Under the pieces are notes generated by a model. It did no database searches. It was not told where the DNA came from and worked only from the letters and a program-made list of their open reading frames with translations. A program made the translations under genes and the position numbers. A DNA stretch of 7,918 nt from Leptofilum sp041987425 (GTDB lineage Bacteria; Chloroflexota; Anaerolineae; Promineifilales; Promineifilaceae), in contig JBHIWP010000289.1 of NCBI GenBank assembly GCA_041987425.1, positions 1 to 7,918 of the forward strand, in the 5' to 3' direction. Shown piece after piece: positions 1-5,233 of the stretch (positions are counted from its first letter, which is position 1; each line of letters begins with the position of its first letter).

Positions 1-1
1 A

Positions 2-823
2 CTGCAGGAGCTCGAGGACGTCATGCGCGCCGATCGCCTCGACGAGAAGGCCTTCAACGACGCGCTCGCCAAGGCGGACAAGCTCGTCCACGACCACCTG
101 GGGCGCTGGCGCAAGGCCGATTTTCATTACCGGCAGGCGCTGCGCATCTTTGAGCAAATTGGCGATATTTATAACCAGGCGGCGGCCTATAACAACCTGG
201 GCGGCATTGCCAAAAATCGCGGCCAGCTAGAAGAGGCGCTGGATTATTACCGCAAAGGATTGCAGCTGGCCGAAAAAATCGGTGGGTCCGCCTGGATGGT
301 GGGCGTATTTCATATGAATTTGGGAGCCACCTTTGTTTTGCAGAAGGTTACCGAACAGGCATATCATCATTTGCACCAGAGCCGCAGCTACTATGATCAG
401 GTGCAGTCGAAGGACTTCCTGGCAGAAACGCTGCGTTATCTGGCAGAGGCGGCTCTGCTGGACGAGGATCTGGAACAGGCCACGGCCTGGGCTGAAGAAG
501 GCATTCAATTGGCAGATGAGCTGGAGATGGCTGTGGATGCCGCCTGCTGCCGCTGCGTGTTGGGGCAAATTGCTCTGGCGCGCGACGATTTGGAGACGGC
601 CGAATCTCAGCTGCGCCAATCGGTAGAGATGCTGGAGCCACTTTCTGACGAGTATCAGCTTGCCCGCAGCCGTTATTGGCTGGCCTTCTTGCTGCTGGGC
701 CTGGGTGCAAAAGAAGAAGCGCGCACGCTTCTGGCCCAGGCGCAGGCTGCCTTTGCCCACCTGGATGCGGCGCTGGATCTAACGGCCGTGCAAACGCTGC
801 AAAAGACCGTGAACGTGGCCTAG
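2..823 (+). CDS. TPR-repeat protein, 3' part (open at left edge)
   Basis: The reading frame is open from the first bases and ends at TAG 821-823, giving 273 visible residues; the true start is upstream of the window. An ATG at 23 exists, but nothing supports it as the real start. From about residue 37 the protein is all helical TPR: a half repeat (GRWRKADFHYRQAL, matching the G-x-W-x-x-A-x-x-x-Y-x-x-A-L signature), then about five further units near residues 60-93, 102-135, 141-174, 182-215 and 224-250. Examples are AAYNNLGGIAKNRGQLEEAL and VLGQIALARDDLETAESQL. TPR arrays mediate protein-protein contacts. In this kind of genome they often form the C-terminal part of ATPase or cyclase-type regulators, but no catalytic domain is visible here, so the specific role is unknown. 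There is no signal peptide or membrane segment in the visible part. The first 39 codons differ strongly in composition from the rest (see findings) and may not belong to the same gene. Confidence 0.85.
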   Translation: MQELEDVMRADRLDEKAFNDALAKADKLVHDHLGRWRKADFHYRQALRIFEQIGDIYNQAAAYNNLGGIAKNRGQLEEALDYYRKGLQLAEKIGGSAWMVGVFHMNLGATFVLQKVTEQAYHHLHQSRSYYDQVQSKDFLAETLRYLAEAALLDEDLEQATAWAEEGIQLADELEMAVDAACCRCVLGQIALARDDLETAESQLRQSVEMLEPLSDEYQLARSRYWLAFLLLGLGAKEEARTLLAQAQAAFAHLDAALDLTAVQTLQKTVNVA

Positions 824-1039
824 TACTGAAGCAAACTTCTTTAAATTTCTGCAAAAACTTGCCAACGACACATTGCCCATAGTGATAAGTAGAAAACAGA
901 AATTGTGTAACCAATCGCAGTAAAAGGTGTGTGAAAAATGGCTGAAAGTTAGCGCATTTTCGTTTATGCTGCTTGGCGTAGTTGTGTGCTTAATGGAAAC
1001 GTATTGCAAACCGTATCGTTATCACGTAAGGAAATAAAT
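824..1039. other. Intergenic leader upstream of the secreted peptidase gene
   Basis: This 216-bp gap is visibly more AT-rich than the flanking genes and has no convincing ORF of its own. The best sigma70-like promoter candidate is TTGCCA at 859-864, an 18-bp spacer and TGATAA at 883-888. If used, it would leave a 5' leader of about 145 nt before the ATG at 1040. The match is imperfect and AT-rich DNA gives such matches by chance. No strong terminator follows the TPR gene and no riboswitch-like fold was recognised. Confidence 0.4.
1028..1033 (+). promoter_or_regulatory. Ribosome binding site fixing the start at 1040
   Basis: AAGGAA lies 6 nt upstream of the ATG at 1040-1042, a normal Shine-Dalgarno spacing. 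It favours this ATG over the in-frame GTG at 986. The protein from 1040 begins with two arginines followed at once by a hydrophobic segment, as expected for a signal peptide. Starting at GTG 986 would add 18 polar residues before it, with no comparable ribosome binding site. Confidence 0.65.
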
Positions 1040-4000
1040 ATGAGAAGTAGATATCTAGCAATTTTTAGCTCGATCTTTTTTACTGCAATTTTTATCGTAG
1101 CGCTGGCAATGAACGGCCGTGTTGCTGCCAAAACCGAGCTGGAAGTGGGGGGAGTGACCACACTGCCTACTACGTTCCGCGTTTCTGAAACCAGTTCAGG
1201 CGTAGAGGGTAATGATGACTCAACGGTTCCGGCGATTTCGGCTAACGGCCGTTTTGTTGCCTTTACCTCCAACGCAACGAATCTAGACCCGCTGTTTGAT
1301 GACAACGACGCCCAAGATATTTTCTTAAAAGATTTAGAAACAAAGGTTATCACCCGCGTAATTGGCTTTGCCCAAACCGGCAGCCCCAACGGTGACTCCA
1401 GCAACCCGGACATTTCGGCAGACGGCCGTTTCGTGGTGTTCGAGTCGTTGGCCGATGATCTGACCAGCGGCGAGCCGAGTGACAACAACGGTGCGTCTGA
1501 CGTTTTTATGTACGACAGAGATTTTCCGTCGGGGCAGCTCACGCTGATCTCCGCCAGTAATTTTCTATTTTCGATAGGCAATGGCGCTTCATACGCCCCC
1601 TCTATTTCGGCTGACGGCAATAAGGTTGCCTTTGTCTCCAATGCCTCGAACCTTACCCAGAACGATACGGACACAATTTCAGACATTTATTTGTACAAGC
1701 GTGATGTTGGCTTGTTCCTCGTGTCTATTTCCTCTACAGGAGCGAAGGGTAACGGCAACTCGACGAACCCGATGATTTCGGCTAACGGCCGTTACATCGC
1801 TTTTCAGTCCACCGCCACCAACCTGGTACCGAATGATACAAACGGCGTCTCCGACATATTTGTCCATGACTTAGAAACGGGCCAGACGGAGCGCGTCTCG
1901 GTGGATTCGTCTGGCAATCAGGGAAACCGGTCGTCGGCCCAGCCCTCTCTTTCATTCGATGGGCAAATTGTGACCTTTTCTAGCCAGGCCGACAATCTGG
2001 TAGCTGGCGATACCAACGGCGCTTCGGACATTTTTGTGCGCAATCAGTTTACCGGCAACGTCAAGCGGGTTTCTGTGGACAGCAACGGAAACCAGGGCGA
2101 CAGTCGTTCAGACCTGCCCCGAGTTACCGATGGCGGCCTGGCTATAGTTTTCCGCTCGGCGGCGACCAACCTGGTGCCCGGTGATAGCAACGCTGTGGAA
2201 GATGTTTTTTGGCACAACCTTGCCAGCGGCCAGACGCTGCGCGTTTCGCTGGCCTATGATGGCGCGCAAAGCAATGGTGGTGTCGGCGCGCCGGATGCCT
2301 CGGCCGACGGCCGTTTGATCACATTTGATTCAGCGGCAGACAACCTGGCCCCTGACGACAGAAACGGCTTTCTGGACGTGTTTGTTCGGGCCGAAGACTT
2401 TCCCAGCCAATCCTTCCGCTATACGGCCGAAGAAGTGCCGGCCAATACCGTGCTAACCGACACCGTGGAGGCAGAAACGGCCGTGCAGTGGTACAAATTC
2501 GACGTCAATGAAGCTGGCTCCACCATTGACACAAAGCTGTCTGGCCTCACCGGCGACTACAACCTCTATCTGTTTGCCCCGGCCATCGACGAAGAAAGCG
2601 GCCAGATTCGGGATCTGGGCCAGATCAGCAACATTGGGCAGATTTCTAACATCGGCCAAATTAGCAATATCGGCCAGATTAGCAACATCGGCCAAATTTC
2701 CAACATTGGTGATTTAGTAGACCTCGGCCAGATCAGCAATATCGGCCAAATTAGCAACATTGGGCAAATTAGCAACATCGGCCAGATCAGCAATATTGGT
2801 CAGGTGGGTAATATTGGCACGCTGGTTGCGGTTTCCATTCAGCCAGGACTGGCTGATGAAGCAATTAGCTACAATGTTCAGGAGTTATGGGGGCCTTACT
2901 ATCTGGCTGTGGTTCCCCAAAAGCCGGGCGTATTGGGCACTACGTATGAACTTAGCATTGCCGTTACGCCTCCCGAAGATCCGTATCCCACAGTCTCCTG
3001 CGAATACTTCGACGGCGTTACCATTCCGGCAGACGATCCATCGGTTCGTACCCTCATCCTGGCGAACTCCGCCGAAATGAACGACCTTTATCCCGGTGAA
3101 GCCGCCACCATTACCGACTTGTTCAATCAGCTTGACGTGCTGGCAGCGCATGAGGACGTAGATGGTGTGGTTGTTGACTTAGGGGATCCCAGTTTCACTG
3201 AGCTTGACTTTGCCTACGATAGCTGGGGCTTTCAACCGGGCAATCCCCTGGAAGCAAACTGTGTGGCTACGCATATCAAATCGATCATGTACATGCTGCT
3301 GTCTGCTTATCCAAACCTGGAATACATGGTTTTGGTTGGCGAGGATCGGGTCATTCCGCACCGCCGCGTTCGTGACGAAGCCCTGGTAGCCAATGAGCGG
3401 CACTACGCACCTATTGCCGAATCTACCGAGATTTCCGGCTCGCTGGAGCTGCGCTACTTCCTGACGGATGATTATTACGCCGCACCGGTTCCACTGCCCT
3501 TCAAGGATCGTGAATTCTATCTGCCGCAGTATGGAATCGGCCGTTTGGTTGAAACCCCTGCCGAAATTCTGGGTGTAGTCAACGCCTTCCTCAGCCAGCC
3601 CGTCCTAACGCCTGAAGATGCCCTTGTCACCGGCTACGATTTTCTTATTGATCAAGCTAACCTCATCACCGAAACATTGATGGCTCAAGGCGTTACCACA
3701 CAAACGACCTTTATCAACAACACTTGGACGGGAACCGATTTCAGTAACGAGCTGTTTGGCAGCGCCGTTGCGCCAGACCTCATCTCGTTAAATTCACACT
3801 TTGAGCATTATCGTTTCTTCCCCAATACACCTGGCGATGATGTGTTTGCTACCCAAGTTGTGGCTGGTACGGACTACACAGGAACTGTTGTGTTTTCCGT
3901 AGGGTGTCACTCTGGTTTAAATATCCCGGATGTGGGCACGGCTCATGATCGTGATTGGCCCCAGGCGTTTGCCGCGCAGGAGGCCACCTTCCTGGGCAAT

Positions 4001-5131
4001 ACCGGCTACGGCTACGGCGACTCTGATCTGGTGGCTTACTCAGAAGCGCTAATGGTTAACTATGTGAGCGCCTTGGGTAACTGGAGCGAAGGACCACAGA
4101 CGGTGGGGCAGGCGCTGCGTATGGCCAAGCAACAATATTTCAATGAGCTGGCGGGCGGCGCCTTTAGCAACTACGATGAAAAAGTGCTGGAGGAGATGAC
4201 GCTCTATGGCCTGCCCATGCTCCGCATCAACATGCCTGTCACAACGACGGAATCGCTCTGGGGCAGAAGCGCGCTTGAGGGTGTGCCGGTCCAGCGCATA
4301 GAAGGCAGCACCGGCCTGACGGCCACGCCACTGAGCTTTGACTTTACTTTTGACCAGCATACGTTGTCTGGCCTGGGCAACTACTACACGCTCGCCAATG
4401 AGGACAACGTCTTTATAGCCGGTGGCAAGCCTATCCAGCCGCTGCACAGCGTAAGCGTTAGTGAATCAGGCAGCATGGCACACGGCGCGCTCATGACGGG
4501 CGGTTCCTTTACGGAAATCCCCAATTTTAACCCGGTTGTTTCGCAGCTCATCACGGAAGAAACGGGCATCTTGCAGGCAGAACCACTCTTCCCGCTCGAA
4601 TACTGGTATCCCGTGGCGCTGGGCAGCATCAATCGCTATCTCTCGGTGGAAGATGGTTCAGTTGACCGCCTGGTGATGATTCCGGGCCAGTTTGCGGCAA
4701 CCGGTGGGTCGATTGAAACGATAGGCACGCAGCGACTGTACGACAATTTGCAGTTTGAAGTGTATCACACACCGTTTGCCAACGATGACTTTGTGGCCCC
4801 AAGCATCTGGAATGTATGGTCGGATCGGATTGCCAGCCAGGTGACATTCCATGTGCAGGTAACGGATGACAGCACCGAGATTCATCGCGTCGTGATCTTA
4901 TATCGCGAGCTGCCTGGCACTACCTGGAAACTGGCTGAGCTGGCGTATGACCCGGAAACGCTAGAAGCATCAGGAACCGTGTTTGTGCCTAAAGACACAG
5001 AAATCGAATATTTCGCGCAGGCCGTAGACGGCAGCGGAAATGTGGCAGTGGCCTTGTCTCATGGGCTGCCCTACTTTGCGGAGAAAGGGGAAAATGCGCT
5101 AATTTATCTGCCCTTTGTGAGGAAGCCGTAG
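1040..5131 (+). CDS. Secreted C25 (gingipain-like) peptidase with PD40 propeller and hexapeptide repeats
   Basis: Complete gene of 1363 residues. It opens with a signal peptide (MRSRY, a hydrophobic stretch, then an A-x-A-like end at NGRVAA near residue 30), so export by Sec is expected. Residues ~46-455 form a PD40/TolB-like propeller: seven I-S-A-[DN]-G-R-type blade motifs, each blade carrying a D-x-N-G-x-S-D-[IV]-F-like loop. Residues ~458-645 resemble a PPC beta-sandwich (QWYKFDV, LTGDYNLYLFAP, then GPYYLAV) interrupted by a hexapeptide array at 521-598. Residues ~670-1065 resemble peptidase family C25, a clan CD caspase-like fold: SLNSHFEHYRF offers catalytic His920 (or His923), and VVFSVGCHSGLN offers Cys956, followed by FLGNTGYGYGD and LYGLPMLRI. 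The rest is beta-rich, with an Ig-like domain at ~1250-1345, and ends IYLPFVRKP. The only cysteines are 654, 741 and 956; the first two could form a disulfide. Proteolytic activity is inferred from the fold and motifs. The His motif lacks the usual following Gly, so altered activity is possible. The gene faces the GH13 gene convergently and shares its terminator. Confidence 0.85.
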   Translation: MRSRYLAIFSSIFFTAIFIVALAMNGRVAAKTELEVGGVTTLPTTFRVSETSSGVEGNDDSTVPAISANGRFVAFTSNATNLDPLFDDNDAQDIFLKDLETKVITRVIGFAQTGSPNGDSSNPDISADGRFVVFESLADDLTSGEPSDNNGASDVFMYDRDFPSGQLTLISASNFLFSIGNGASYAPSISADGNKVAFVSNASNLTQNDTDTISDIYLYKRDVGLFLVSISSTGAKGNGNSTNPMISANGRYIAFQSTATNLVPNDTNGVSDIFVHDLETGQTERVSVDSSGNQGNRSSAQPSLSFDGQIVTFSSQADNLVAGDTNGASDIFVRNQFTGNVKRVSVDSNGNQGDSRSDLPRVTDGGLAIVFRSAATNLVPGDSNAVEDVFWHNLASGQTLRVSLAYDGAQSNGGVGAPDASADGRLITFDSAADNLAPDDRNGFLDVFVRAEDFPSQSFRYTAEEVPANTVLTDTVEAETAVQWYKFDVNEAGSTIDTKLSGLTGDYNLYLFAPAIDEESGQIRDLGQISNIGQISNIGQISNIGQISNIGQISNIGDLVDLGQISNIGQISNIGQISNIGQISNIGQVGNIGTLVAVSIQPGLADEAISYNVQELWGPYYLAVVPQKPGVLGTTYELSIAVTPPEDPYPTVSCEYFDGVTIPADDPSVRTLILANSAEMNDLYPGEAATITDLFNQLDVLAAHEDVDGVVVDLGDPSFTELDFAYDSWGFQPGNPLEANCVATHIKSIMYMLLSAYPNLEYMVLVGEDRVIPHRRVRDEALVANERHYAPIAESTEISGSLELRYFLTDDYYAAPVPLPFKDREFYLPQYGIGRLVETPAEILGVVNAFLSQPVLTPEDALVTGYDFLIDQANLITETLMAQGVTTQTTFINNTWTGTDFSNELFGSAVAPDLISLNSHFEHYRFFPNTPGDDVFATQVVAGTDYTGTVVFSVGCHSGLNIPDVGTAHDRDWPQAFAAQEATFLGNTGYGYGDSDLVAYSEALMVNYVSALGNWSEGPQTVGQALRMAKQQYFNELAGGAFSNYDEKVLEEMTLYGLPMLRINMPVTTTESLWGRSALEGVPVQRIEGSTGLTATPLSFDFTFDQHTLSGLGNYYTLANEDNVFIAGGKPIQPLHSVSVSESGSMAHGALMTGGSFTEIPNFNPVVSQLITEETGILQAEPLFPLEYWYPVALGSINRYLSVEDGSVDRLVMIPGQFAATGGSIETIGTQRLYDNLQFEVYHTPFANDDFVAPSIWNVWSDRIASQVTFHVQVTDDSTEIHRVVILYRELPGTTWKLAELAYDPETLEASGTVFVPKDTEIEYFAQAVDGSGNVAVALSHGLPYFAEKGENALIYLPFVRKP
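1235..2403 (+). repeat. Seven tandem PD40-type propeller blades within the peptidase gene
   Basis: The blade motif recurs at nucleotides 1235 (ISANGRFVAF), 1412 (ISADGRFVVF), 1604 (ISADGNKVAF), 1775 (ISANGRYIAF), 1949 (LSFDGQIVTF), 2123 (VTDGGLAIVF, degenerate) and 2297 (ASADGRLITF). The spacings are 177, 192, 171, 174, 174 and 174 bp, a period close to 58 residues. Each unit ends with an acidic loop and an F-x-[HRY]-[DN] strand such as DTNGASDIFVRN. Seven units match a closed seven-bladed beta-propeller, which in PD40/TolB-like proteins usually serves as a binding platform or gates access to a peptidase. Here that role is only inferred. Confidence 0.8.
2600..2833 (+). repeat. 18-bp / hexapeptide tandem array (GQISNI)13
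   Basis: Thirteen in-frame 18-bp units encode, in order: GQIRDL, GQISNI five times, GDLVDL, GQISNI four times, GQVGNI and GTLVAV. These are residues 521-598 of the peptidase. Shifted by one residue the unit reads I-G-Q-I-S-N, which fits the [LIV]-[GAED]-x-x-[STAV]-x rule for left-handed parallel beta-helix hexapeptides; Ile falls at every third position. Three hexads per turn would give about four coils. The array lies between the LTGDYNLYLFAP strand and the AVSIQPG...GPYYLAV strands of the PPC-like domain, so it looks like a solenoid inserted into a loop. The nine identical peptide copies all differ in DNA sequence. Confidence 0.9.
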
Positions 5132-5170
5132 CATGCAAACGAACTAACAACCGGTAGTCCTGAAACTATG

Positions 5171-5214
5171 TACAAAAAAACGGCCGCTTCCACCTGGAAA
5201 CGGCCGTTTTTGTA
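5171..5214. terminator. Bidirectional intrinsic terminator between convergent genes
   Basis: The arm AAAAACGGCCG at 5176-5186 pairs perfectly with CGGCCGTTTTT at 5201-5211. Inside it, after a C/A mismatch (5187/5200), TTCC at 5188-5191 pairs with GGAA at 5196-5199 around a 4-nt loop. Outside it, TAC (5171-5173) can pair with GTA (5212-5214) if two As bulge. Read rightwards the stem ends in T5 (5207-5211); read leftwards it ends in T7 (complement of 5174-5180). It lies 39 bp after the peptidase stop and 19 bp after the stop of the minus-strand gene, so it can serve both transcripts. Confidence 0.9.
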
Positions 5215-5233
5215 TCAATCAAACTGTCTTTGG

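Noticed and set aside
828..850. Possible terminator after the TPR gene (GAAG-CAAA-CTTC followed by TTTAAATTT)
   Set aside because: A 4-bp stem with two G-C pairs is too weak and the T tract is interrupted; chance is a sufficient explanation.
227..914. Minus-strand frames of 177 and 188 residues over the TPR gene
   Set aside because: They are antisense to clear TPR repeats and run against the codon periodicity of the plus-strand gene.
986..988. GTG as an earlier start of the peptidase gene
   Set aside because: It would put 18 polar residues before the signal peptide and has no fitting ribosome binding site, while ATG 1040 has AAGGAA at proper spacing.
964..1686. 240-residue open frame on the minus strand
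   Set aside because: It is antisense to the signal peptide and first propeller blades, lacks a recognisable domain and a good ribosome binding site, and the plus-strand protein has clear repeats throughout.
2453..2793. Repetitive minus-strand frames (ADIANLADV and LLIWPML type)
   Set aside because: They are the antisense image of the 18-bp repeat and have no start signals or family resemblance.
2600..2833. CRISPR array or non-coding satellite
   Set aside because: Units are 18 bp with no spacers, remain in frame and differ only at synonymous codon positions, so it is a protein repeat.
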